Of a DNA stretch of 64,000 nucleotides, positions 51,533 to 59,980 are shown piece after piece. The stretch lies in NCBI GenBank assembly GCA_963823675.1, contig CAWGMT010000006.1, positions 124,001-188,000 on the forward strand. The letters are read 5' to 3'. Every line of letters starts with the position of its first letter. Position 1 is the stretch's first letter. The position numbers and the translations under genes are program-made. Under the pieces are notes generated by a model, which was given only the letters and a program-made list of their open reading frames with translations, had not been told where the DNA came from and ran no database searches. Origin of the DNA: CAWGMT01 sp963823675 (GTDB taxonomy: Bacteria; Planctomycetota; Planctomycetia; Isosphaerales; Isosphaeraceae).

Positions 51533-51959
51533 TTCCCGCCTGCTCGACAGGCACGACGTCCTTCCATCCGCCCGAGACACCGGTTTCTCGCCACTCCCCG
51601 CGGTCTGCACGTGGCCGCGGTGAATCGCGGGATCGTTGCGGCTCGAAACGGACCGCTCGCAACCAAAAACGGCACGTAAGTTTCCAATTGGCTTGGACAC
51701 GGGAACGGTCTGGGAATACAATTTGCTGGGGAGGACCAGGGGGCTTGGCGCAGACCCGGACAGAGAACACGCTGAACCATCCCCGACCCGTACCCGCCCG
51801 TCGCTTTCAGGCCGATTTCTCCCTTGAGATCTTTGCTTTTTCGTTGCGGTGGTCCTTTGGGGCCCAGGCGCGGAGTGTTGCGCTTTTGGGCAGGGACAAT
51901 CCAATTTTGGGGCGTTCTGGGATACAGCCCCGAAGCCCGGTGGTGGGGGCTCTAAAGCC

Positions 51960-53063
51960 GTGGTTCGCAAAATCGATCGTGACGCCAATCGGTTCAAGCA
52001 AATCGTCCGCGGCAAGATCAAATCGGACTTGCGTAAGTACATTACGCATGGCGAGATGATCGGCAAGACCGGGGGCGAGTTCGTTTCGATCCCCTTGCCG
52101 CAGATCGAGATCCCTGAGTTCCGCTACGGGACCAAGAACCGCGGCGGAGTGGGCCAGGGCCCCGGCGACGTCGGCACTCCCATCGGCCGTTCGGGCGATG
52201 GCGAGCCCGGCGCCGGCGCCGGCGATGCACCCGGGCATCATATCCTGGAAGTCGAGCTCACCATGGACGACCTCGCCCAGATCCTGGGTGAGGAGCTCGC
52301 ATTACCCCGCATCGAGCCCAAGGGGCAAGCTAACATCATCGAGGAAAAGGACCGCTATACCGGCATCCGCCAGACCGGCCCGGAAAGTCTCCGCCACTTC
52401 AAACGAACCTACAAGAAGGCACTCAAGCGCCAGATTGCCTCCAGTTCTTATGACCCACGCGAGCCGCTAGTCATCCCCATCCGCGAGGACAAGCTCTACC
52501 GCTCGTGGAACCCGATCTCTCTGCCTCAATTCAATGCCGCGATCTTTTACCTGATGGACGTCTCTGGCTCCATGACCGACGACCAGAAGGAAATCGTGCG
52601 CACCGAAGCCTTCTGGATCGACGCCTGGCTCACAAGCCAGTACGACGGGGTGACCACCCGCTACGTCATTCACGACGCCGTCGCCCGCGAGGTCGACGAA
52701 CACACCTTCTACCACACCCGCGAGAGCGGCGGCACTCGCATCAGCTCGGCCTACAACCTGGCCAACAAGATTATCGACGAGCAGCATCCCCAGGCCGACT
52801 GGAACATTTATGTGTTTCATTTTTCGGACGGCGACAACTGGGGCGAAGACAACCGCCACTGCATCAGTCTCTTGCGCGACCAGCTCCTGCCCAAGTGCAA
52901 CCTCTTCTGCTACGGCCAGGTCGAAAGCCCGTACGGCTCCGGCGAGTTCTATCGCGAGCTCGAAGAGGCGTTCGAGGACGAGGAAAAGCTAGCGCTATCG
53001 GAGATCCGAAATAAAGAGGGGATTTACGACTCGATCAAGGAGTTTCTGGGACGGGGGCGATGA
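51960..53063 (+). CDS. yeaH: YeaH/YhbH (DUF444) protein with VWA-type domain
   Basis: The partner of PrkA. The N-terminal part (KIDRDANRFKQIVRGKIKSD, then LRKYITHGEMIGKTGGEFVS) is characteristic of YeaH. The C-terminal half holds a VWA-like domain with MIDAS motif LMDVSGSMTDDQK, and TRYVIHDAVAREVDEHTF and ESGGTRISSAYNL blocks. GTG at 51960 starts the conserved region; the 37 codons upstream look non-coding. It follows prkA by 427 bases and has a GGGGG segment before the start. Confidence 0.88.
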   Translation: MVRKIDRDANRFKQIVRGKIKSDLRKYITHGEMIGKTGGEFVSIPLPQIEIPEFRYGTKNRGGVGQGPGDVGTPIGRSGDGEPGAGAGDAPGHHILEVELTMDDLAQILGEELALPRIEPKGQANIIEEKDRYTGIRQTGPESLRHFKRTYKKALKRQIASSSYDPREPLVIPIREDKLYRSWNPISLPQFNAAIFYLMDVSGSMTDDQKEIVRTEAFWIDAWLTSQYDGVTTRYVIHDAVAREVDEHTFYHTRESGGTRISSAYNLANKIIDEQHPQADWNIYVFHFSDGDNWGEDNRHCISLLRDQLLPKCNLFCYGQVESPYGSGEFYRELEEAFEDEEKLALSEIRNKEGIYDSIKEFLGRGR

Positions 53064-53091
53064 AGGTGGTCATGAGGAACGGGGACCAAGG

Positions 53092-53418
53092 ATGAGAACC
53101 GCACGAACGATGTGGATAGGAATTGGGCTCGCGATCTTGCTCGGAACGGGGGCTGTGGCTCTCTCGCGTGCTCAGCAGGCCGGGCAGAAGCACGTCGCAG
53201 CACCGATGGCGAAAGGGGAGTTGCGGGAGCGTGTGCTGAAGCTTCGGACCGAGGTTGAACGTTCTGCAGTTGGAGCATGACGCCGCTCGAGCCACGTTAG
53301 TGGATTGGCTCCGGGACGAGGGCAAGGCGGAGCTGATGGGATGAAAGCCCGTCTCTTGAACGAAAAAAAGCTAGAATTGGCCGACGCTGAGAAGCAGTAT
53401 CAACGCGAGGCCCCGTGA
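53092..53418 (+). pseudogene. Broken gene for a small exported coiled-coil protein
   Basis: The frame from ATG 53092 encodes an N-terminal hydrophobic segment and LRERVLKLRTEVE, then stops at 53280. Around 53262 the next frame continues the same helix as LQLEHDAARATLVDWLRD and stops at 53343. Then a third frame from 53341 gives LLNEKKLELADAEKQYQREA. Together this looks like one protein of a Leu/Lys/Glu-rich coiled coil in which a frameshift and an internal deletion have occurred. The final stop overlaps the start of the first Uma2 gene (TGATG). Confidence 0.55.
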
Positions 53419-54044
53419 TGGCGCTGGAAACCAAGACTGCCGCAACTCCCGCCGCCCCTCGGGCAACCCGGACGGGGATCGTCCCCTACCGCTTGACGGT
53501 GCGCCAGTACGAAAAGATGATCCAAGCGGGGATCTTTCGTGACGATGATCGTGTCGAGCTGTTGGGGGGGATCCTGGTCGATATGAAGACCAAGTACGAT
53601 CCGCACAATTTCACGGTCGATGCACTCGGAGCAGATGTGCGAGGCGCTGTCGCGCCGGAGTGGACAATTCGTGAGGAGAAGTCGATCGTGCTGGGTCGCT
53701 TCTCCGGTCCCGAGCCCGACTTGGCAGTCGCCCGCGGGCCTCGCAACCGATATCGCTCGAGATCCCCAATGCCTGTCGATCTGGGCATGCTCATCGAAGT
53801 GCCCGATTCGTCCTATGCCAAGGACCGCGGCCAGAAGTGGCGTCAATATGCCGCGGCCCGCATTCCCGTCTACTGGATCGTGAATTTACCGCAAGCCCAG
53901 ATCGAGGTCTACATGGGCCCATCCGGAAAGGGAAAGTCTGCCGCATACGCGAACGTCGGGGTCTACGGTCGCGACGACTGGGTGCCCGTATTCCTTGAAG
54001 GGAAGGAGTTGGGCGGCATTCTCGTTAACGAGGTTTTGGCATGA
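53418..54044 (+). CDS. Uma2-family endonuclease 1
   Basis: A 208-residue Uma2 (DUF820) protein with PD-(D/E)XK-type fold. The family order is visible: YRLTVRQYEKMIQAGIF at the start, RVELLGGILVDM, PEPDLAVARG (first Asp), VDLGMLIEVPDSSYAKDRGQ (Glu and following), K in RGQKWRQYA, and RIPVYWIVN. All catalytic candidates are present. The domain is widespread in planctomycetes, often in multiple copies, with no firm biological role. ATG 53418 overlaps the previous stop; the gene overlaps the next by four bases. Confidence 0.85.
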   Translation: MALETKTAATPAAPRATRTGIVPYRLTVRQYEKMIQAGIFRDDDRVELLGGILVDMKTKYDPHNFTVDALGADVRGAVAPEWTIREEKSIVLGRFSGPEPDLAVARGPRNRYRSRSPMPVDLGMLIEVPDSSYAKDRGQKWRQYAAARIPVYWIVNLPQAQIEVYMGPSGKGKSAAYANVGVYGRDDWVPVFLEGKELGGILVNEVLA

Positions 54045-54661
54045 CGACCCCCACGGCGACAACTCCGACCGCTCCTCGAAGGACCTCATCCGGCATCGTG
54101 CCGTACCGGCTGACGGTGCGCCAGTTCGAGCAGATGATCGATGCGGGGATCTTTCGTGACAAAGATAATGTGGAGCTTCTAGGGGGAATCCTTGTTGATA
54201 AAATGACCAAGAACGATCCACACGATTTCGGGGTCGATTTTCTGGGAAGAACCCTGGGCAAGATTGTCGAGCCCGATTGGATCGTTCGCCAGGAAAAGTC
54301 GATCGTCCTTGGTCGCTTCTCGCGGCCTCAACCGGATCTGGCCATCGTGAAAGGACCCGACGGCCGATACCGTTTGCGCGCCCCCAGACCTGCTGACATC
54401 GCTTTCTTAATCGAAGTGGCCGATTCGTCGTACCTGAAGGACCGGGGAGTTAATTCGGGCCGATACGCGGCCGCTCGCATTCCGGTCTACTGGATTGTGA
54501 ACATCCCCCAGTTTCAGATTGAAATCTATTCACGACCCACGGGGAAAGGAGTGTCCGCCGCTTACCGTCACGTCACCGTCCATGGTCGTGACGACCAGGT
54601 GCCGGTTGTCCTCGACGGCAAGGAGCTGGGGCGCATCCCGGTTCATGATGTCGTGTCGTAA
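54041..54661 (+). CDS. Uma2-family endonuclease 2
   Basis: A paralogue of Uma2 copy 1 (206 residues, clear identity along the length). It shows PYRLTVRQFEQMIDAGIF, PQPDLAIVKG, DIAFLIEVADSSYLKDRG and RIPVYWIVN. The Lys of the conserved R-G-x-K-x-x-x-Y segment is not present: the sequence is RGVNSGRYA. This suggests weaker or lost nuclease activity in the second copy, with the rest conserved. The ATGA overlap with copy 1 makes cotranslation likely. Confidence 0.83.
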   Translation: MTTPTATTPTAPRRTSSGIVPYRLTVRQFEQMIDAGIFRDKDNVELLGGILVDKMTKNDPHDFGVDFLGRTLGKIVEPDWIVRQEKSIVLGRFSRPQPDLAIVKGPDGRYRLRAPRPADIAFLIEVADSSYLKDRGVNSGRYAAARIPVYWIVNIPQFQIEIYSRPTGKGVSAAYRHVTVHGRDDQVPVVLDGKELGRIPVHDVVS

Positions 54662-54711
54662 ACTGTCCTATGGAGCACGGCCTCGTTCCCTTCGGAGTCA
54701 AGAACGGTTCC

Positions 54712-55443
54712 ATGGCCACCGCAACCCAAGAACATATCCGAGAAGCCTACGGCGACCAGTGCGTCGAGCTTCGTGACATCGATTGGAAGGGTTATTCGAC
54801 TCTTCTGCGATTACGGGGCGAGCATTCCAGGCCGCGGATTATCTATCTCGACGGGACCGTATGGCTTATGTCACCCCGGTTGATTCATGAAAGGCTCAAA
54901 AAGTGGCTCGGATGGCTGGTCGAGGTGATCGTCGAGGAACTCGACATGCCGTGTATCGCGGCGGCCGCGACGACCTTGCGCCGGTGGAGGAAGCGCGGCG
55001 GCGTCGAGGGGGACCAATCGTACTACCTCGCCAATGAGGCACGCGTGCGGGGCAAGAAGAAGGTCAATCTGAAGACCGACCCTCCCCCCGACCTGGCGAT
55101 CGAAGCGGTGTATTCTCAGGATGCCGACGCGGCCATCGAAGTTTACCGCCGGTTCAAAGTTCCGGAGGTCTGGGTCTCTTACGAAGCCGAGGTCGCCATT
55201 CTGGTTCTGGGGAGAAGGGGCCGATATGTGCGATCCCCGCAAAGCTTGGCTTTTCCGTTCCTGGCGGCAGTCGAAGCGTTTGATTGGGTAAGCCGGCCTC
55301 AAACCGTTTCCGATACCCAGTGGGTCACGGAGCTAAGGCGCTGGGTCAAGGAGACGCTCGTGCGCCGGGCCGGCCCCGCGGCAGCGGGCTTGCGGATGGA
55401 GGAACCCCGAAAAGGTCCAAATGGAGGCCGCCAAGTGATTTAG
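54712..55443 (+). CDS. Uma2-like protein 3 (divergent subtype)
   Basis: A 243-residue protein of a second Uma2 subtype. Start ATG 54712 is set by analogy with copy 4 (both begin MATAT); an ATG at 54670 is possible. The sequence has IDWKGYSTLLRLRGEHSRPR, IIYLDGTVWLMSPRLIHERL, a basic segment TTLRRWRKRGG, then DPPPDLAIEAVYSQDADAA and YRRFKVPEVWVSYEAEV. This corresponds to Uma2 E-x-x-x-x-H and PDL motifs with the catalytic acids. Between copies 3 and 4 identity is high, so they are a recent duplication. Confidence 0.75.
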   Translation: MATATQEHIREAYGDQCVELRDIDWKGYSTLLRLRGEHSRPRIIYLDGTVWLMSPRLIHERLKKWLGWLVEVIVEELDMPCIAAAATTLRRWRKRGGVEGDQSYYLANEARVRGKKKVNLKTDPPPDLAIEAVYSQDADAAIEVYRRFKVPEVWVSYEAEVAILVLGRRGRYVRSPQSLAFPFLAAVEAFDWVSRPQTVSDTQWVTELRRWVKETLVRRAGPAAAGLRMEEPRKGPNGGRQVI

Positions 55444-55524
55444 GCACCGCGGTAACTTCGTGTTGCCACGCGAACGGTAACTTGGATGAGAAGGGCTCAA
55501 GCAACCTGCGCTCGAGAGGAACCC

Positions 55525-56244
55525 ATGGCCACAGCGACGATCAAATCCATACGCGAGCACGGCGGCGACCAGGGCGTCGAGATTCGTGACATGGACTGGA
55601 AGGGCTATTCGACCCTCCTGCGGCTGCGGCGCGATCGCTCCGCGCCACGCATCGTCTATCTGGATGGGAGCGCATGGATCATGTCTCCGTCACTTTCGCA
55701 CGAGCGGCTCGGCGAGCGAATGGGTCAATTCGTCGTGGAGGTCGTCGTGGGCATCAAAGTTCCCTGCCGAATCGTTGGCTCGACGACTTTTCGCCGCAAA
55801 CCGAAGCGAGGGGGCATTGAGCCAGACAAGGCATTCTACCTTGCAAACGAGAAGCGCGTGCGCGGCAAAACGAAGTTGAATCTCAGGACCGACACTCCTC
55901 CGGACCTTGCGATCGAAGCGGTGTATTCTCATGACGCCGACGCGGCCATCGAAGTTTACCGCCGGTTAAAGGTTCCGGAGGTCTGGGTTTGCGACGAATC
56001 CGAGCTAGTTATCCCCATCCTTCAGCCCAGCGGCCGATACGCGCCTTCGGCAAGTAGCGCGGCTTTTCCGTTTCTGGCAGCCGCCGAAATACATGACTGG
56101 GTAAGCCGTCCTGAAACCGATTCCGACATGGAATGGGTCACGGAGTTACGCACTTGGGTGAAAGACACCCTGGTACGGCGCGCTTCTGCGACGGCGAAAC
56201 GCTGCGGGGCCCCTATCCCAACAAACGGACAGCGATCAACGTAA
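55525..56244 (+). CDS. Uma2-like protein 4 (divergent subtype)
   Basis: A 239-residue paralogue of copy 3: MDWKGYSTLLRLRRDRSAPR, IVYLDGSAWIMSPSLSHERL, DTPPDLAIEAVYSHDADAAI and YRRLKVPEVWVCDESELVI. GAGAGGA precedes the ATG at 55525. The space between copy 3 and copy 4 is 81 bases. The gene ends 45 bases before spoVR. Confidence 0.75.
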   Translation: MATATIKSIREHGGDQGVEIRDMDWKGYSTLLRLRRDRSAPRIVYLDGSAWIMSPSLSHERLGERMGQFVVEVVVGIKVPCRIVGSTTFRRKPKRGGIEPDKAFYLANEKRVRGKTKLNLRTDTPPDLAIEAVYSHDADAAIEVYRRLKVPEVWVCDESELVIPILQPSGRYAPSASSAAFPFLAAAEIHDWVSRPETDSDMEWVTELRTWVKDTLVRRASATAKRCGAPIPTNGQRST

Positions 56245-56289
56245 GGAGAGTTAGCAGCCGCATCATCCGCGTTTCCCGAGGCGAAGTTC

Positions 56290-57855
56290 ATGTTGACGGT
56301 CAATACCCACAACCTGCCCGAGGACCTGCGAGCGATCCAGCTCGAGACCGAAGCCCATGCGCGGTTTTACGGCCTGGACTTCTACGACACCATTTTCGAG
56401 GTCCTCGACTACGACGAGCTCTCCGAGATCGCGGCGCTGGGAGGATTTCCCAACCGCTATCCTCACTGGCGATTCGGCATGGAGTACCAGCAGCTCGCCA
56501 AGGGGTACCGCTACGGGCTCCAGAAAATCTACGAGATGGTCATCAACAACGATCCCTGTTACGCCTATCTCCTGCGGTGCAACCAGCTCGTTGACCAGAA
56601 GCTGGTGATGGCGCACGTGTACGGCCACAACGACTTCTTCAAGAACAACATCTGGTTCAGCCAGACCAATCGCAAGATGATGGACGAGATGGCCAACCAC
56701 GGCAATCGGATCCGCTCGCAGATGGATCGTTACGGCGAGGAGACGGTCGAGAACTTCATCGATAGCTGCCTGTCGCTCGAGAACCTGATCGACATTTACT
56801 CGCCTCTGATCAAGCGGCGCGACGAGATCAACCGTTACGATTTCGCCCCTGAGGACGAGGACGACCGCTCGGGCTCCGGGACCAAGTTCCAGAGCAAGGA
56901 CTACATGGACGCGTTCGTCAATCCACCGCGGCTCTTGAAGGAGGAAGCCCGCAAACGTGAGGCCGAACGCGAGAAGGAACGAGCCAAGCCGGTGGCGATC
57001 CCCGAGCACCCCGAGCGCGACGTCTTGCTTTTCTTGCTCGAGCATGCTCCCCTGAAAGGCTGGCAGCACGACGTGCTGGCGATCATTCGAGAGGAGGCCT
57101 ATTACTTCGCCCCCCAGGGACAGACCAAGATCATGAACGAGGGCTGGGCGTCCTTCTGGCACTCAACCATCATGACGCAGAAGACGCTGCATCCGTCGGA
57201 GCTCGTCGACTACGCCGACCATCACTCCGGCACGATGGCGACCCAGCCGGGCCGGCTCAATCCTTACAAGTTGGGGATCGAGCTCCTGCGCGACATCGAG
57301 GAACGCTGGAACAAAGGGCAGTTTGGCGCGGAATGGGACGAGTGCGACGACTTCGACACCCGCCAGAAGTGGGACAAGCAGCTCGGCCTGGGCCGCCAGA
57401 AGATCTTCGAGGTCCGGTGCATTCACAACGACGTCACGTTCATCGACACCTTCCTGACGCAGGATTTCTGCCGGCGCTACCGCCTCTTCAGCTACCGGCA
57501 CAATGACCAGACCGAGCTGTACGAGATCGAAAGCCGCGAGTTCAAGAAGATCAAGGAACGGCTGCTCTTCAACTTGACCAACTTCGGGCAGCCGATCATT
57601 CGGGTCAAGGATGCAAACCACCGCAATCGCGGAGAGCTCTATCTCCAGCACGAGTATTTCGGCGTGGACCTGAGGCTCGATCACGCCCAGGACACGCTCC
57701 GCCATCTGCACCGCCTCTGGACGCGCCCGGTCCATCTAGAGACCTGCGTCGATGGGCGGCCCACGTTGTTGTCGTTCGATGGAACAGATCATTCGATTCG
57801 CCCGTTGGGAGGTTCTTCCCATGAGTCTGAGCAAAAAGATCGCCGCCGCGCTTGA
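56290..57855 (+). CDS. spoVR: SpoVR/YcgB-family protein
   Basis: A 521-residue SpoVR protein, the third member of the PrkA module; it is involved in stress or cortex-related processes but has no known biochemical activity. The sequence has the family blocks ARFYGLDFYDTIFEVLDYDE, FPNRYPHWRFGMEY, LVMAHVYGHNDFFKNN, LLFLLEHAPLKGWQHDVLAI and EGWASFWHSTIM, DYADHHSGTM and CTHNDVTFIDTFL-type ends. ATG 56290 has GAGG upstream. The last part (about 35 bases) overlaps the next gene, and the final residues look unconserved. Confidence 0.92.
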   Translation: MLTVNTHNLPEDLRAIQLETEAHARFYGLDFYDTIFEVLDYDELSEIAALGGFPNRYPHWRFGMEYQQLAKGYRYGLQKIYEMVINNDPCYAYLLRCNQLVDQKLVMAHVYGHNDFFKNNIWFSQTNRKMMDEMANHGNRIRSQMDRYGEETVENFIDSCLSLENLIDIYSPLIKRRDEINRYDFAPEDEDDRSGSGTKFQSKDYMDAFVNPPRLLKEEARKREAEREKERAKPVAIPEHPERDVLLFLLEHAPLKGWQHDVLAIIREEAYYFAPQGQTKIMNEGWASFWHSTIMTQKTLHPSELVDYADHHSGTMATQPGRLNPYKLGIELLRDIEERWNKGQFGAEWDECDDFDTRQKWDKQLGLGRQKIFEVRCIHNDVTFIDTFLTQDFCRRYRLFSYRHNDQTELYEIESREFKKIKERLLFNLTNFGQPIIRVKDANHRNRGELYLQHEYFGVDLRLDHAQDTLRHLHRLWTRPVHLETCVDGRPTLLSFDGTDHSIRPLGGSSHESEQKDRRRA

Positions 57856-58303
57856 TGAAAATACCAAGGCCTATATTCTTCCCTGTTCGGTAACGGTCGA
57901 GGAGGCCCAGAGCCGCCTTGTACTTCACTTGACCGGTCTCGACGCGGTCGGAGTGGCCTTCTCCAGTCTCGAGTTTGTCACGACCAGCCGTCCCGACTGG
58001 TCCTCCGAGGCACTCAAGAGCTGGGGAGAACGGCTCGCCAGCCGCATCACGTACCTGATGGAACCGCTCAAGGTTGTCGAGACCGACGCCCAGGGAGGCG
58101 AGGTCCAGCTCCGCAGCCAACGCCCGACGCCTCGCGACGAACACCGCAGCTATTACGAGCTTCGGCTATTCCGGCAAGGTAGTCTGCGCATGCAGCGGTA
58201 CGTCTTTGACCAGGAGACCCGCGAGCGCCGCCAGACCCCCTGCCAGCTAACCCGTGAGGTCCTCGAGCGCCTCGCCGACGATATCGCGGCGAGCATCGCG
58301 TAA
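57821..58303 (+). CDS. Hypothetical protein, 160 residues, downstream of spoVR
   Basis: I do not recognise the family. The protein is soluble with alternating strands and helices: KIAAALDENTKAYILPC, VEEAQSRLVLHLTGLDAVG and a C-terminal TREVLERLADDIAASI helix. ATG 57821 has GGGAGG at a good distance. It overlaps the end of spoVR by 35 bases, so it is probably cotranslated with the PrkA module and may act with it. Confidence 0.65.
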   Translation: MSLSKKIAAALDENTKAYILPCSVTVEEAQSRLVLHLTGLDAVGVAFSSLEFVTTSRPDWSSEALKSWGERLASRITYLMEPLKVVETDAQGGEVQLRSQRPTPRDEHRSYYELRLFRQGSLRMQRYVFDQETRERRQTPCQLTREVLERLADDIAASIA

Positions 58304-58308
58304 GGCAA

Positions 58309-59718
58309 TCAACTCGAAGGGCCCGGTAGTCTCAAGGCCGGGTCCCCGTAAACCATGTACTTCATCCCCTGGAAGAAGATGCTGGGCGGATACCAGTCGT
58401 TGTTTGGCTTGATCGTCGCCAGGTGCTCGGCCTTGTAATAGTAGTCAATCGCGCTGGCCCAGCAGCCCCCCAGCGTGGGTTCCGGCGCGTCATGGAGCGC
58501 GGCGACAAACCCTTCGAGTAGCGTGACTCCGCAAGGCTGGCCGCCCGTGTTGCAGCCGATGTAGGCGACCGAACCGCTCAGCCCGCGACGCACCATCGCC
58601 TCTCCCATCCCCGTCTGGTTGAAGGATCCCCGGGCGTACGGAGACGGCGGGGCAGGGGGGCCGCGGAAAACCTCGCCGGCGTTCGTTCCCTTGTGCTTCT
58701 CACCGCGGACGTCCTCGTACGCTTCATAGGGCGGAAGGGTCGCGAACCGCGCCGTCGAGCATCCCGCCGAGATGACAACCGGCAGCCGGTCGGCGTTGTG
58801 AACATGCTGCAACGCGCCGAGATGGATACTCCCGTGCCAGCCGTTGTCCTCGCCGTGTCCCACGTGAAGGACCAGCGACGACCCTTCGTTCAAGAGCGAA
58901 ACGATGTGCCGTTCGTCCGTCGATCGCGACTTCGGGTCACCGCCATAGAGCCTGGCCGCCTTCCATCCCGTGGGCAGACCGGCTGCCCAGCGGTTCATCC
59001 GATCGCGGGCGTCGATCCAGCCCGGTACCCATACGAGCGCTGCGAGGCGCAGCCCGGGCGATTTCTCGGCCAGGACAAGCCGCTCATACGCCATGGTCTT
59101 CTCGGCCACGACGCCGACCTCATGGTCCGAATCGACCGGCCACCGGCCGACCGCCAGCTCGGGCCGATAGTCGATCCGGTCGAAGTTGATCGCGTCGGAC
59201 TTGTTCTTCTCCCCCCGCACCTCGCCGAAGTAATTGGCATGGAAGCCATCCTTGCGCGCGTTCCAATCGTCGAAACTCCCATCGCGCTTCGCGACGTCGG
59301 CGTAATAGAGGTCCGACGGATAAAAGGCGTAATCAAACGCGGCCGGTGTTACACGGTCAAGGACCATGTATCGCACCGGCGAGACGTCGGCGTCGCCGAC
59401 CAGCAAGACGTAACGGACATGTCGCTCTTTCCAACCCTTGTAAAGCCAGCGTTTGAGCCGCTCGGGGTCGTCAACACCACGCGTGGTGTTGAGGATCGAT
59501 TCCAGCGAGGCCAACTCCGTCGGCCGTTGCGCCGCGCGAAAGGCCCGGAACTTTGCCAGGGCTTTGTGAAATCGATCCGGCGCCACGATGACCATGCCCT
59601 CGGCTCTGCCGTGCTGAGGTGTGGGATCGCCGGCCGCCATAGCATGCGGCACGATCTCCGTGTGGAGTACGAGGAGCAATGCCGCTCGAATAATCGCATT
59701 TGTGATGAGCTGGTTCAT
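58309..59718 (-). CDS. Secreted C25 (gingipain-like) cysteine peptidase
   Basis: An exported peptidase of 469 residues. A signal peptide (AIIRAALLLVLHTEIVPHAM) is followed by a domain of the C25 type. The expected catalytic pair is visible: His in VLHVGHGEDNGW and Cys in VVISAGCSTARF. Other blocks are RYVLLVGDADVSPVRYM and YYADVAKRDGSFDDW, then YRPELAVGRWPVD and SVAYIGCNTGGQPCG. C25 peptidases cleave after Arg or Lys in gingipains; this specificity cannot be inferred here. ATG 59718 starts just before the hydrophobic segment. Confidence 0.82.
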   Translation of the reverse strand: MNQLITNAIIRAALLLVLHTEIVPHAMAAGDPTPQHGRAEGMVIVAPDRFHKALAKFRAFRAAQRPTELASLESILNTTRGVDDPERLKRWLYKGWKERHVRYVLLVGDADVSPVRYMVLDRVTPAAFDYAFYPSDLYYADVAKRDGSFDDWNARKDGFHANYFGEVRGEKNKSDAINFDRIDYRPELAVGRWPVDSDHEVGVVAEKTMAYERLVLAEKSPGLRLAALVWVPGWIDARDRMNRWAAGLPTGWKAARLYGGDPKSRSTDERHIVSLLNEGSSLVLHVGHGEDNGWHGSIHLGALQHVHNADRLPVVISAGCSTARFATLPPYEAYEDVRGEKHKGTNAGEVFRGPPAPPSPYARGSFNQTGMGEAMVRRGLSGSVAYIGCNTGGQPCGVTLLEGFVAALHDAPEPTLGGCWASAIDYYYKAEHLATIKPNNDWYPPSIFFQGMKYMVYGDPALRLPGPSS

Positions 59719-59927
59719 GGAGAGTTTCCGGCGATTGGGCCCGGTCGCGAGCCGGGCATTAATTGGCTCGGATCTTCGTGAGTCGGCGACCCTGGTCCGT
59801 TCTAGCCTCACTGGCAGGCCGGTTAGCCAGGGGCGAGTGTAGCGATTCGTCGATCATGATATAGTACGGTGCACGGTCGGAACCAGACTCTTGACACGCC
59901 CCAACAAGTTGGAATCCTCTGACCATT

Positions 59928-59969
59928 GGCAACTGACACCCGACAACTGACAACCGGCAACTGACAGAG
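59928..59969 (+). repeat. Three tandem 14-bp repeats
   Basis: The units GGCAACTGACACCC, GACAACTGACAACC and GGCAACTGACAGAG lie directly upstream of the methyltransferase gene, just before its ribosome binding site. They could be a regulator-binding array or a slippage product. Confidence 0.6.
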
Positions 59970-59980
59970 GAGCCCGAACC

